A DNA stretch of 64,000 bases from Spirochaetales bacterium (GTDB lineage: Bacteria; Spirochaetota; Spirochaetia; Treponematales; UBA12059). The DNA lies in NCBI GenBank assembly GCA_016926955.1, contig JAFGNN010000069.1, positions 1 through 64,000 on the forward strand. The letters run 5' to 3'. Position numbers and translations under genes: made by a program. This document shows positions 16,973-27,200 of the stretch, piece by piece. A model generated the notes under the pieces. The model had not been told where the DNA came from, made no database searches, and saw only the letters and a list, made by a program, of their open reading frames with translations. Numbering within the stretch: position 1 is the stretch's first letter; each line of letters begins with the position of its first letter.

Positions 16973-18592
16973 TTGCAGTGGATCGCCCCCCAGAATAAAG
17001 ACGCCGCAGTCCAGTCGCTCGAAAAGAACCTGTGGTCAGCCGCCGACCAGTTCCGCGCCAATTCCGGCCTCAAGGCCCAGGAATACTCGGGCCCCATCCT
17101 CGGCCTCATCTTCCTGCGCTTCGCCGAGGTCCGCTTCGCGCAGCAGCGCGCGAAGCTGGAATCCGCCGGAAGCAGCTCCCGCCGGGGCAGCCGCGTCGAC
17201 GAGCCCGCCGCCTATCACGCCGACAACGTGCTCTACCTGACCCCCGAGTCGCGCTTCGACTACCTGCTCAAGCTGCCCGAGGCGGCGAACATCGGGGCCA
17301 AGGTCAACGCGGCCATGCGCGAGGTCGAGAAGCACAACCCGCCGCTCGCGGGCGTGCTGCCCAAGACCTACAACCTCTTCACCGGCACCCTGCTCAAGGA
17401 GCTCTTGAAGAAGATCTCCGAGATACCGGCCACGCTCGACTTCGACGCCTTCGGCCGCATCTACGAGTATTTTCTCGGCGAGTTCGCCATGAGCGAGGGC
17501 CAGGGCGGCGGCGAGTTCTACACGCCCGCCAGCATCGTCCGGTTGCTCGCCCAGGTGATCGAGCCCTTCCACGGCCGCATCCTCGACCCCGCCTGCGGCT
17601 CGGGCGGCATGTTCGTCCAGTCGGCGCGCTTCGTGGCCGAGCACCACAAGAACCCCGCCGCCGAGCTTTCCATCTGCGGCGTCGAAAAGACCGACGAGAC
17701 CGGCCGCCTCGCCCGCCTCAACCTGGCCGTGCACGCCCTGGAAGGCGACATCCGCCACGGCGGCAACATCAACAGCTACTACGACGACCCGCACGCGGCC
17801 GTCGGGGCCTTCGACTTCGTGCTGGCCAATCCGCCCTTCAACGTCAACGCGGTGGACAAGGAGCGCATCAAGGACATGGTGGGCCCCGGCCGGCGGTACC
17901 CGTTCGGCCTGCCGCGCACCGACAACGCCAACTACCTGTGGATCCAGCTCTTCTACTCCGCGCTCAACGCCACGGGCCGAGCCGGCTTCGTCATGGCCAA
18001 CTCGGCTTCCGACGCGCGCTCCAGCGAGCTGGATATCCGGCGGCAACTGATTGAGGCGAACGCGGTGGACGCGATGGTCGCCGTCGGCCCCAACATGTTC
18101 TACACCGTCACGCTGCCCTGCACGCTGTGGTTCCTCGACCGCGGCAAGGCGAACACGAAACGCGCGGGCACCGTGCTCTTCATCGACGCCCGCCACATCT
18201 ACCGCCAGGTGGACCGCGCCCACCGCGACTGGACGGGCGCGCAGATCGGCTTCATCGCCAACCTGGTGCGCCTCTACCGCGGCGAAGCGCCGGACCTGAC
18301 CCTGGGCGGTGAGGAGACGGCGGCCAAACTCAAAGAGGTTTTCGGAAAAAAGCCCCGATATGCCGACGTCCCCGGCCTGTGCAAGGCCGCGACGCTCACG
18401 GAAATCGAAGCGCAGGGCTGGAGCCTCAACCCCGGCCGCTACGTCGGCGTCGCGCCCGGCGAGGACGTGAGCGACGAGGACTTCAAGGAGCAGCTCGAGG
18501 AACTGAACGAGGAACTGGAAACCCTCAACGCCCGGGCGCGCGAGCTGGAGGCGACCATAGCCGCGAACGTGGCGGGGATTCTGGAGACATGA
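16973..18592 (+). CDS. hsdM: Type I restriction-modification methyltransferase subunit HsdM
   Basis: This 539-residue N6-adenine methyltransferase has the SAM-binding motif [11 protein letters not shown] near residue 204 and the catalytic NPPF near 286. Before them is the HsdM N-terminal helical domain (LWSAADQFR...[15 protein letters not shown]). A coiled-coil-like Glu/Leu tail ends the protein. It would methylate host DNA as M2S and join HsdR for restriction. The start is TTG at 16973, supported by AGGAGA 6 bp upstream and a TATAAT box. The last 53 bp of the gene recur after dinD (19482-19534), showing that the 3' junction was rearranged. Confidence 0.93.
   Translation: MQWIAPQNKDAAVQSLEKNLWSAADQFRANSGLKAQEYSGPILGLIFLRFAEVRFAQQRAKLESAGSSSRRGSRVDEPAAYHADNVLYLTPESRFDYLLKLPEAANIGAKVNAAMREVEKHNPPLAGVLPKTYNLFTGTLLKELLKKISEIPATLDFDAFGRIYEYFLGEFAMSEGQGGGEFYTPASIVRLLAQVIEPFHGRILDPACGSGGMFVQSARFVAEHHKNPAAELSICGVEKTDETGRLARLNLAVHALEGDIRHGGNINSYYDDPHAAVGAFDFVLANPPFNVNAVDKERIKDMVGPGRRYPFGLPRTDNANYLWIQLFYSALNATGRAGFVMANSASDARSSELDIRRQLIEANAVDAMVAVGPNMFYTVTLPCTLWFLDRGKANTKRAGTVLFIDARHIYRQVDRAHRDWTGAQIGFIANLVRLYRGEAPDLTLGGEETAAKLKEVFGKKPRYADVPGLCKAATLTEIEAQGWSLNPGRYVGVAPGEDVSDEDFKEQLEELNEELETLNARARELEATIAANVAGILET
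18534..18586 (+). repeat. 53-bp direct repeat, copy 1 (3' end of hsdM)
   Basis: This segment encodes the HsdM terminus [17 protein letters not shown]. It recurs at 19482-19534 with one mismatch (A versus C). The two copies bracket dinD. Confidence 0.9.
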
Positions 18593-18608
18593 AAAGGGGG
18601 TATCTAAA

Positions 18609-19463
18609 ATGGAACACGACCGGATACTCGAACTGACCGAAACGTTCGAGACGCACGCCCAGCGGACCGAGAACGGCATCGATTACTGGCTGGCGCGTGA
18701 TCTGCAATTCCTGCTCGGGTATGAAGAATGGCGGAATTTCAATACGGTCGTTTCAAAAGCGAAAACCGCCTGCGAGGTCTCCGGCCGCGCGGCCTGCGAC
18801 CATTTTGTTGACGTCAACAAAATGGTCGAGTTGGGATCGGGCAGCCGGCGAGAAATCGACGACATCATGTTGACCCGATACGCGTGCTACCTGATCGCGC
18901 AGAATGGCGATTCCCGCAAGCCCCAGATCGCCTTCGCCCAGACGTACTTCGCCATGCAGACGCGTCGTGCCGAACTGGTGGAAAAGCGCCTGCTTGAAAC
19001 CGAGCGCGTTCTGGCGCGGAAGAAACTCAGCGATACCGAAAAGGAGCTCTCTTCCGTCATCTTCGAACAAAGCGGCGGCAACAACGACTTCGCCATAATC
19101 CGCAGCAAGGGCGATCACGCCCTGTTCGGCAAGACCACGCAGGCCATGAAGGCCCAATGGAAAGTACCCGATACCCGTCCCCTCGCCGACTTCGCGCCGA
19201 CCATAATCCTGAAGGCCAAGGACTTCGCCGCCGAGATAACCATCTTCAACGCCCGGGAACATGGTTTGAAAAGCGAGTCAGCCATCTCCCGGGAACATGT
19301 AACGAACAACGAGGCGGTGCGCAAGACCCTGCTGGAACGCGGTATCCGACCCGAATCCCTGCCGCCGGCGGAGGATGTGAAAAAGGTGGAGCGACGCCTG
19401 GCCTCAGAAGACAAGAAGGCGCTGAAAAGCCCCGGCGCATTGCTCCCGGAGGACAAGCAATGA
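18609..19463 (+). CDS. dinD: DinD-like DNA-damage-inducible protein
   Basis: The 284-residue protein matches the DinD family: an N-terminal BRO-type region (GIDYWLARDLQFLLGYEEWRNF), then DDIMLTRYACYLIAQNGDSRKP, a helical middle (LSDTEKELSSVIFE) and IRSKGDHALFGKTT. E. coli DinD inhibits RecA filaments in vitro, and relatives often sit inside restriction-modification loci as here. The ATG at 18609 follows AAAAGGGGG. The gene is visibly less GC-rich than hsdM, which points to separate acquisition. It is bracketed by the 53-bp hsdM-derived direct repeat. Its link to restriction is inferred from position only. Confidence 0.88.
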   Translation: MEHDRILELTETFETHAQRTENGIDYWLARDLQFLLGYEEWRNFNTVVSKAKTACEVSGRAACDHFVDVNKMVELGSGSRREIDDIMLTRYACYLIAQNGDSRKPQIAFAQTYFAMQTRRAELVEKRLLETERVLARKKLSDTEKELSSVIFEQSGGNNDFAIIRSKGDHALFGKTTQAMKAQWKVPDTRPLADFAPTIILKAKDFAAEITIFNAREHGLKSESAISREHVTNNEAVRKTLLERGIRPESLPPAEDVKKVERRLASEDKKALKSPGALLPEDKQ

Positions 19464-19540
19464 TTGTGGATCTGATCGTCGGGGCGCGCGAGCTGGAGGC
19501 GACCATCGCCGCGAACGTGGCGGGGATTCTGGAGGCGTGA
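19460..19540 (+). pseudogene. Remnant of the hsdM 3' end (26-codon open frame)
   Basis: An ATG overlapping the dinD stop opens MIVDLIV and then [19 protein letters not shown], which repeats the last residues of HsdM. It is the vestige of the original hsdM-hsdS junction left behind when dinD was inserted. It may still be translated and couple dinD to hsdS, since its stop lies next to the hsdS start. Confidence 0.75.
19482..19534 (+). repeat. 53-bp direct repeat, copy 2
   Basis: This is the second copy of the hsdM terminal segment (52 of 53 bases identical to 18534-18586). It lies between dinD and hsdS. Confidence 0.9.
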
Positions 19541-19542
19541 GG

Positions 19543-20757
19543 ATGATGAAGTGGAAGAGCTCCCATCTTGGCGCTGTTGCCGATCTCTGCTTGGGGAAAA
19601 TGCTTGACCAAAATAAGAACCGTGGCGAATCGCTGCCCTATCTTGCAAATGTAAACGTCCGATGGGGCGATTTCGCGTTAGGCAACTTGCGCATGATGCG
19701 CTTTGAGCCCCACGAACGGGACCGCTATGGCTTGAAGTTCGGCGACATCGTTATGTGCGAGGGTGGTGAGCCGGGGCGATGCGCAATTTGGAGAGAGCAA
19801 GTCCCGGGAATGATGATCCAGAAGGCACTGCACAGAATCAGGTCTCATGATGTTCTGGACTATCGCTTTCTCTTCTATGAACTGCTAAACATCGGAAACT
19901 CTAAGGGATTCGATCGATATTTTACTGGTGCGACCATCAAACACCTGCCAGGAGAGAAACTGGCGAAAGTCGAAGTGGCCATCCCCCCCCTCCCCACCCA
20001 ACGCCGCATCGCGGGCATCCTGTCGGCCTACGACGAGCTGATCGAGAACAGCCAGAGGCGCATCAAGATCCTGGAGGCCATGGCCCGCGCCCTCTACCGC
20101 GAGTGGTTCGTCCGGTTCCGCTTTCCCGGCCACGAGAAGCTCAGGCGCGTTCCGTCGCCGCTCGGGGAGATTCCGGAGGGGTGGGAGGTGAGGAAGCTCA
20201 AAGATGTATGTCACCTGACCATGGGGCAGTCGCCTAAGTCCGAGTTTTACAACGAGACCGGCGAAGGCGTCGCATTTCATCAAGGCGTTACTGACTTTGG
20301 TGATCGGTTTCCGTCTGATCGCTTGTTCTGCACTTCTGCTGGGCGTATCGCCGAAGCTGGCGACATCTTGTTCAGCGTTCGGGCTCCAGTTGGACGACTG
20401 AACATCGCCAACAAGACGATCGTGTTGGGTCGAGGTTTATCGGCAATTCGACATCGTCAGAACCATCAAGCGTTTCTTTGGGAGCAGCTTAGAAATCGTT
20501 TCACGGAAGATGACATGATGGGGAACGGCGCGATCTTCGCTTCGGTCACGAAGGGCGACATGCAAGGCATCGATTTGGTTTGCCCTCCACCATCATTCGT
20601 GGAGGCTGCCACAAAACAGTTCGAGCCATTGCATTCAGAAATTGCGACGCTGAGTCAGCAAGTCCAAAACCTCCGCCGCACCCGCGACCTGCTGCTGCCG
20701 CGGCTGCTGTCGGGGCAGATCGACGTTTCCAACCAGATACAGAAGGTGCAAGCATGA
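19543..20757 (+). CDS. hsdS: Type I restriction-modification specificity subunit HsdS
   Basis: The 404-residue subunit has two target-recognition domains, each followed by a conserved helix. The central spacer is IPPLPTQRRIAGILSAYDELIENSQRRIKILEAMA (around residues 147-180). The C-terminal one ends LRRTRDLLLPRLLSGQIDV. The recognition domains are variable and AT-richer than the spacers, as usual for shuffled specificity genes. The ATG at 19543 is chosen for the GGAGG 7 bp upstream; a GTG at 19537 is possible. A run of eight C residues (19983-19990) lies in the central spacer. The gene overlaps the next start by 4 bp (ATGA). Confidence 0.93.
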   Translation: MMKWKSSHLGAVADLCLGKMLDQNKNRGESLPYLANVNVRWGDFALGNLRMMRFEPHERDRYGLKFGDIVMCEGGEPGRCAIWREQVPGMMIQKALHRIRSHDVLDYRFLFYELLNIGNSKGFDRYFTGATIKHLPGEKLAKVEVAIPPLPTQRRIAGILSAYDELIENSQRRIKILEAMARALYREWFVRFRFPGHEKLRRVPSPLGEIPEGWEVRKLKDVCHLTMGQSPKSEFYNETGEGVAFHQGVTDFGDRFPSDRLFCTSAGRIAEAGDILFSVRAPVGRLNIANKTIVLGRGLSAIRHRQNHQAFLWEQLRNRFTEDDMMGNGAIFASVTKGDMQGIDLVCPPPSFVEAATKQFEPLHSEIATLSQQVQNLRRTRDLLLPRLLSGQIDVSNQIQKVQA

Positions 20758-22844
20758 ATGCCCAGGATCTCCCTCTGACTCAATTGCTGGATGGCGCCAA
20801 GCAGTTCATCGTGCCAATATTCCAACGCGATTACTCATGGGGCACCAAGCACTGTCAGCAGTTGTGGAATGACATCCTGCGCGTGGGCGCCGATCCCGAT
20901 GCGCGGGGGCACTTCATAGGTTCCATCGTGTATATCGCCGCCGAGGATAATCAAGCGGCGATCCCGCGCTGGCTGGTGATCGACGGACAACAGCGCATGA
21001 CAACGATTACCCTGTTGCTGACCGCCCTTCGGGATAAATTGAATGCTGAACCCTCCGATGATGAATCCTTGCCGTCGGCGGAGGAGGTGGAAGACCGCTT
21101 CCTGCGGAATCGTCACGGTAAAGGTGAACGAAAGAGCAAGCTGATGTTGCGGCGTGCCGACAACGATGCCTTGACAGCCCTGATGGCGGGCGAAGCGTTG
21201 ACAGGCGATACTGCCGAGACGGTGAGCGAGAACTACCGGTTCTTTTGTGAGCGTCTGAACGAAGCCGATCTAGGGCAAGTCTATGCCGGCATCACCAAGC
21301 TCGTGGTCGTGGACGTCAGCCTCACCCGGGGTCATGACGATCCGCAGATGATTTTCGAGAGCCTCAACTCCACCGGCCTCGATCTGACGCAGGCCGACCT
21401 GATCCGCAACTTCGTGCTGATGCGCCTCGACGAAGAACAACAGACACGACTCTACGAGGACTACTGGCGTCCGATAGAAATCGCGTTCGGCAATCGCTAT
21501 CGCAGCGAATTCGACAAATTCTGCCGGGACTACCTTGTCCTCAAGCTCAAGCCGAGCAAGCAGTTTCGTGCCGACGCGATCTATCATCACTTCTGCGAGT
21601 ACTTTCACGTCGAAACCAAACGGAGCTCGGTGGAAGACGTCCTGAAGGACTTGAGGCGTTATGCCTCCTACTATGAGCGCTTCAGCCTCGGCCACGAGTC
21701 CGATCCGGTGCTGGCTACGGCGGCGAACCGCTTGCGCAGGCTGGTCGAGGTAGCTTCACCCCTGATGCTGCGTTTGTACGACTGTCACGAGAGAACCAGC
21801 CTGTTTGACAACCGTTCATTCCGCGAAGCCATCGAGTTGCTTGAAAGTTATATATTCAGGCGATCTGCCTGCGACATGCAGACCAGGAACCTGTACCAGA
21901 TCTTCGCGAGCATCGCCTATAAAATCATGGACAACACGCCGCTCATGAGCCTGAAGGTGGCGCTGTACCGGAGCGGCAAAAAGCGACGGTTCCCCTCTGA
22001 CATCGAATTTCGCGATGCTTTGGAAACCCGTGATGTCTATTCGATGCGTTCCTGCGCCTACCTGCTTGATCGCCTGGAAAATGATAGCAGGGAGAAGATC
22101 GATACCTCATCGTTCACCATTGAACATGTCCTGCCCCAGAATGAGAATTTGGGGTCGGCATGGCGGGACATGCTGGGCGCTGACTGGAAGACGATCCAAG
22201 AAACCTGGCTGCATCGATTGGGCAATCTGACGCTGACGGGATACAACAGCGAGTACAGCGACCATTCCTTTGACGACAAGAAATCGATAGCCGGAGGGTT
22301 CAATGACAGCCCCCTCCGCCTGAATCGTTTCATGCGCGAACAAGCTCGGTGGACGAAAGTTGAAATCGAAGCGCGCGGGAAGGCTTTGGCAAAGCAAGCC
22401 ACTCGGGTCTGGCCGTCTTTGGTGGTCGACATGAATGCCGTCCATCAGGCGGATCTTGAGGAGCGCAGGGCTGAAGCCGCTCAATATAGCCTTGACTCGG
22501 TCGGTTTTGATCCCGAAGGCCGGGCCTTGTTCGATGCCATCCGGCCGCACATTCTCGCGCTGGGTGATGACGTGATCGAACTTTGTGGAGCGAAGAGCGT
22601 GGTCTACCGCGTTTTCGACCATTTCTTGGAGGTCCTGCCACGCACCAAGCGCATCTTGCTGTTGGCGAACATAGACTTCGATGAAACGGACGATCCTTCC
22701 GGAATTGCCCAAGACGCCTCCGACCGGGCGTTCATTTCCAATGCCAGCGAATCGGGAGACGTACTCTTCTCGCTCAAGGCCATTTCAGAGATTCCGGCTG
22801 CGATGCACATCGTTAAGCAAGCGTATGAACGGGTGACCGAGTAG
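20754..22844 (+). CDS. GmrSD-like (DUF262-DUF1524) type IV restriction enzyme
   Basis: This 696-residue protein starts with a DUF262 domain (FIVPIFQRDYSW near residue 18; WLVIDGQQRMTTITLL near 82). It ends with a DUF1524 His-Me nuclease domain (FTIEHVLPQN near residue 460; LHRLGNLTLTGYNSEYSD). GmrS/GmrD and BrxU enzymes use an NTPase-like DUF262 module and an HNH-type nuclease to cut modified phage DNA. Here both are in one chain, and both signature motifs are intact. Translation is coupled to hsdS by an ATGA overlap. The gene is less GC-rich than the neighbouring housekeeping genes, so it was probably acquired. Confidence 0.9.
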   Translation: MNAQDLPLTQLLDGAKQFIVPIFQRDYSWGTKHCQQLWNDILRVGADPDARGHFIGSIVYIAAEDNQAAIPRWLVIDGQQRMTTITLLLTALRDKLNAEPSDDESLPSAEEVEDRFLRNRHGKGERKSKLMLRRADNDALTALMAGEALTGDTAETVSENYRFFCERLNEADLGQVYAGITKLVVVDVSLTRGHDDPQMIFESLNSTGLDLTQADLIRNFVLMRLDEEQQTRLYEDYWRPIEIAFGNRYRSEFDKFCRDYLVLKLKPSKQFRADAIYHHFCEYFHVETKRSSVEDVLKDLRRYASYYERFSLGHESDPVLATAANRLRRLVEVASPLMLRLYDCHERTSLFDNRSFREAIELLESYIFRRSACDMQTRNLYQIFASIAYKIMDNTPLMSLKVALYRSGKKRRFPSDIEFRDALETRDVYSMRSCAYLLDRLENDSREKIDTSSFTIEHVLPQNENLGSAWRDMLGADWKTIQETWLHRLGNLTLTGYNSEYSDHSFDDKKSIAGGFNDSPLRLNRFMREQARWTKVEIEARGKALAKQATRVWPSLVVDMNAVHQADLEERRAEAAQYSLDSVGFDPEGRALFDAIRPHILALGDDVIELCGAKSVVYRVFDHFLEVLPRTKRILLLANIDFDETDDPSGIAQDASDRAFISNASESGDVLFSLKAISEIPAAMHIVKQAYERVTE

Positions 22845-22846
22845 TT

Positions 22847-22993
22847 ATGAGCCTCGAGGTCGCCAACCGCGAAGTCTACCGGCTGCTCGAGGACGGCATC
22901 CCGGTCTCCATTCCCGACCGCGAGCGCGGGGGGCAGAAGACCGAACGCCTGCTTTCGGGGCAGATTGACGTGGAGGTACTCGACCATGTCTGA
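22847..22993 (+). pseudogene. Chimeric remnant of hsdR 5' region fused to hsdS 3' end
   Basis: The 48-codon frame begins MSLEVANREVYRLLEDGIPV and continues to GGQKTERL, closely matching HsdR residues about 84-116 in this window (24543 onward). It then switches to LLSGQIDV, the terminus of HsdS (near 20715). No domain is complete. It looks like a scar from recombination when gmrSD and fic were inserted or from an earlier RM module. It overlaps the start of fic by 8 bp and may serve as a translational coupler. Confidence 0.75.
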
Positions 22994-24113
22994 CAGGCAG
23001 CTCCCGTACGTCCCCTGCTCGCTGCCATTGACGGATCTGGACTACCGACAGCTACTGCCGCTGGTGGGCCGAGCCAATGCGGCATTGGCTCGCTACGACG
23101 GTCTTCTGCGGAGCATTCCCAATCCGGCGATCATGCTCTCTCCGCTGACCACGCGGGAGGCGGTGCTGTCGTCCAAAATCGAAGGGACGCAGGCGACCGT
23201 CGACGAAGTGCTCGAGCAGGAAGCGGGGCTCTTGAAGGAAGGCGCGAAGTTCCGGGATATCCAGGAGATTTCGAACTACCGGCAGGCCTTGTACGCGGCA
23301 AGGGAGCATTTGAAGGTCTATCCCATCCGTCTGGGCTTCGTCCGCGAACTCCACCGCATTCTCATGGGCAGCGTGCGGGGTCAGGACAAGACGCCGGGGG
23401 AATTTCGCACGGATCAGAACTGGATCGGGAAACACGGCTGCCCGATCGAACTGGCGACCTTCGTGCCCCCCGACCCGCTTCGATTGCATGACCATTTGCA
23501 GGCGTGGGAGAGCTACCTCGAAACCGACGATATCGATTTTCTGCTGCAAGCCGCCGTCGTCCATGCGCAGTTCGAGTTGCTGCATCCGTTCAAGGACGGC
23601 AATGGCAGGATCGGCCGTATCCTGATCCCGCTGTTCCTGTATCAGAAGCGAGCGCTGTCGCAGCCGATGTTCTACCTCTCGGAATACCTGGAGACACATC
23701 GGGACGAGTATTACCGGCGGCTGAAGGCGATCTCGGCGGACGACGACTGGAATGGCTGGCTGGCCTACTTCCTGCGTGCCATCGCAAGCCAGGCCGTCCG
23801 GAACAGCGCGCGCGTGACGGCCATCCAGGCGCTTTATGAAGAGATGAAACTTGCCATCCAGGCAGCCACGCATTCACAATACACGATGCATGTATTGGAC
23901 GCCATCTTCAATAAACCCGTTTTCCGCTCGTCGGATCTGTCCCGGCAGATGCTTCGTGAGTTCGGGATTCACGAGAAGACGACACCGGGCCTGTTGCGGC
24001 AGATGCGGGACGCGGGCATCCTGCGCGAGTTGAAGCCGGGCAGCGGCCGAACGCCGGCGACGCTGTGCTTTCCCAGGTTGCTCAATCTGGCCGAAGGCCG
24101 TGAGGTGCTCTGA
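22986..24113 (+). CDS. fic: Fic-domain protein, class II (N-terminal inhibitory helix)
   Basis: This 375-residue protein has the full Fic catalytic motif HPFKDGNGRIGR near residue 201, with the catalytic His and the phosphate-binding GNGRxxR intact. It is therefore probably an active AMP/UMP-transferase. Upstream, SSKIEGT near residue 60 fits the class II auto-inhibitory motif (S/T-x3-E-G/N). The C-terminal 90 residues look like a winged helix (DLSRQMLREFGIHEKTTPGLLRQM). The ATG at 22986 opens MSDRQLPY inside the preceding remnant. Fic proteins commonly accompany restriction genes; the target is unknown. Confidence 0.92.
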   Translation: MSDRQLPYVPCSLPLTDLDYRQLLPLVGRANAALARYDGLLRSIPNPAIMLSPLTTREAVLSSKIEGTQATVDEVLEQEAGLLKEGAKFRDIQEISNYRQALYAAREHLKVYPIRLGFVRELHRILMGSVRGQDKTPGEFRTDQNWIGKHGCPIELATFVPPDPLRLHDHLQAWESYLETDDIDFLLQAAVVHAQFELLHPFKDGNGRIGRILIPLFLYQKRALSQPMFYLSEYLETHRDEYYRRLKAISADDDWNGWLAYFLRAIASQAVRNSARVTAIQALYEEMKLAIQAATHSQYTMHVLDAIFNKPVFRSSDLSRQMLREFGIHEKTTPGLLRQMRDAGILRELKPGSGRTPATLCFPRLLNLAEGREVL

Positions 24114-24293
24114 CGTGATTGTGGAGTCTGGAACTGGAGCAAACCTTTTTGCGGAGTCTTATTTTAGTTCCAGGCTCCACAAATGTTCTTGTGGATCCTC
24201 GGGATTCCATAAGGCTTGCGATACTCACGATTGCTTTTACTTCCGTAAAGAGTCGAAAAGCGCCGCCCGCGGGGCCGCCGGGAATCGGTCTTT
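24114..24293. repeat. Low-GC junction with imperfect inverted repeat between fic and hsdR
   Basis: This 180-bp gap is much richer in A+T than its flanks. 24121-24135 pairs with 24166-24180 (15-bp arms, one mismatch) around a 30-nt loop. No gene is visible. It could be a terminator for the upstream genes or the edge of an inserted segment. Confidence 0.6.
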
Positions 24294-27200
24294 ATGACCC
24301 ACGCCTACACCGAAGACCGGCTCGTCGAGCAGCCCGCCATCGGGCTGTTCGCCGCGCTCGGCTGGGCGACCGAGTCGGCGCCGGACGAGAGCTTCGGCGC
24401 CGGAGGCACGCTCGGGCGCGAGACCAGGGGCGAGGTGGTGCTGGCGGAGCGGCTACGCTCGGCGCTCGCCAGGCTCAACCCCGGCGTCCCCGCCGAGGCG
24501 ATCGAGACCGCCATTGACGAGCTCGTCCGCGACCGCTCTGCCATGAGCCTCGAGGCCGCCAACCGCGAGGTCTACCGGCTGCTAAAGGACGGCATCCCGG
24601 TCTCCGTTCCCGACCGCGAGCGCGGCGGGCAGAAGGCTGAGCGCCTGCGCGTGGTGGACTGGGAGTATCCGGAACGGAACGACTTCCTGCTCGTGAGCCA
24701 GTTCAGCGTGGTCGGCAGCCTCTACACCTGCCGGCCCGACCTCGTGGGCTTCGTCAACGGCCTGCCCTGGGTGGTGATCGAACTCAAGAAGCCCGGCGTG
24801 AGCGCGCGCGCGGCCTTCGACGAGAACCTTACCCACTACAAGAAGCAGATTCCGCAGCTCTTCTGGTTTAATGCTTTCTTGATCGCCAGCAACGGTACGG
24901 ACAGCCGCGTCGGCTCGCTCACCGCCGACTGGGAACGCTTCTTCGAGTGGAAGCGCGTAGAGCGCGAGGACGAGCCGCGCCGCGTATCGCTCGAGGTGAT
25001 GCTGCGCGGCACCTGCGACCGCGCGCGCCTGCTCGACCTGGTTGAGAACTTCACGCTCTTCTCCGAGCACAAGGCCGGGTTGGTCAAGATCCTCGGCCAG
25101 AACCACCAGTTCCTCGGCGTCAACAACGCCGTCCGCGAGATGCTGAAGGCCCGCGCGTCGGGCGACGGGCGCGGCGGCGTGTTCTGGCAGACCCAAGGCT
25201 CGGGCAAGAGCTTCTCGATGGTGTTCTTCGCGCAGAAGGTGCTGCGGAAGCTGGCCGGCAACTGGACCTTCGTGGTCGTTACCGACCGGGTGGAGCTGGA
25301 CGACCAGATCGCCAAGACCTTCAAGGCCGCGGGCGCGGTGGGCGAGGCCGAGGGCGACCGATGCCACGCCTCGAGCGGCGCGCAGCTGCGCGAACTCCTG
25401 CGCGGCAACCACCGCTACGTCTTCACGCTGGTGCACAAATTCCAGACGCCGGAGCCGCTGACCGACCGGGCCGACGTGATCGTGCTGACCGACGAGGCCC
25501 ACCGCAGCCAGTACGACACGCTGGCGCTCAACATGCGCGCCGCGCTGCCCAAGGCGCTGTTCCTGGCCTTCACCGGTACGCCCTTGATCGCGGGCGAGGA
25601 GCGCACGAAGGCAGTCTTCGGCGACTACGTGTCGATCTACGACTTCCGGCAGTCGGTGGAGGACGGCGCGACGGTGCCCTTGTTCTACGAAAACCGCACG
25701 CCCGAACTGCAGCTGGTCAATCCCGACCTGAACGACGACATCTACCGACTGATCGAGGACGCCGAGCTCGACTCCGAACAGGAGGAGAAGCTCGAAAAGG
25801 TTCTGGGTCGGCAGTACCACCTGCTCACCCGCGACGACCGGCTGGAGACGGTGTCCGAGGACCTCGTGCGGCATTTCCTGGGGCGCGGCTTCGCGGGCAA
25901 GGCCATGGTGGTGTCCATCGACAAGGCCACGGCGCTCCGGATGCACGACAAAGTGAGGAAGCACTGGGCCGCCGAGACGGCGCGGGTGCGGGCCGAGCTG
26001 GCCGAGCTCGCGTACCGGCCGGGCGACGGGGAAGGGACAGCCGACCGGGCGGGGCGCGCCGCCCGCCGGGCCGAATTGAAGGCGCGCCTCGACGTGCTGG
26101 CCACCACCGACATGGCGCTGATCGTGTCGCCCGCCCAGAACGAAATCGAGCGGATGAAAGAGCTCGGCCTCGACATCGAGCCGCACCGCAAGCGCATGAA
26201 CGAGTCGCAGCCCGCTCTGGACGAGAAGTTCAAGGATCCATCCGACCCTCTGCGCCTGGTCTTCGTCTGCGCCATGTGGCTGACCGGCTTCGACGCCCCA
26301 AGCTGCTCCACGGTCTACCTCGACAAGCCGATGCGCAACCACACCCTGATGCAGACCATCGCCCGTGCCAACCGGGTGTTCCCCGGCAAGCACTCGGGCG
26401 TGATCGTGGACTATGCCAACGTGTTCGCCTCGCTGGAAAAGGCTCTGGCCATCTACGGCGCGGGCAAGGACGGCGAGAACCCGGTCAAGGACAAGGCGCG
26501 GCTCGTCGCGGAGCTGCGCGAAGCCGTCTCGGCGGCCACGGTGTTCTGCGCCGCGCAGGGCGTCGATCTGGCCTCGATGGAAGCCCTGCCGCCGGGCGGG
26601 ATGGAACGCCTAGCCGCCTTCGAGAACGCCATCGACGCCCTGATCGGCCCCGATATCGTGCGGCGGGACTTCCTCGTGCACGAGAAGCTCGTCGCCACGC
26701 TGTATCGCGCGGTGAAGCCCGACCCGGCGGCGATCGAGTTTTCGGCCCGCGTGGCGGGCCTCGCCGCTCTGGCGGGCGCGATCCGGGCCTTGCTCAGCCC
26801 CGATCCGCCGGACCTCGCGACCATCCTGAAGCAAATCAGCGAACTGCTCGACGACTCCATCACGGGCATGCAGGTCCGCGAAGGCGGGCCGCCGGCCATC
26901 GACCTTTCGAAGATCAACTTCGAGGCCCTAGCCGCACGCTTCAAGGAGTCCAGGCACAAGAACACCGACCTCGAGGCGCTCAAGGCGGCCATCAAGGCCA
27001 AACTGGAGCGGCTGGTACGCCTGAACCGTACCCGCACCGACTTCGCGGAGAAGTTCGAGGCGCTGATCGAGAGCTACAACAACGGCAGCCGCAACATCGA
27101 GCAGATCTTCGAGGAATTGCTGATACTCTCTAACAACCTCGACGACGAGCAGGAACGCCACGTCCGCGAAAACCTCAGCGAAGAGGAACTGGTCATCTTC

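Noticed and set aside
17036-18679. 547-codon frame antisense to hsdM
   Set aside because: It is an antisense shadow of a certain gene, with no motif.
24582-26393. 603-codon frame antisense to hsdR
   Set aside because: It is His/Arg/Leu-rich shadow composition opposite a gene with complete catalytic motifs.
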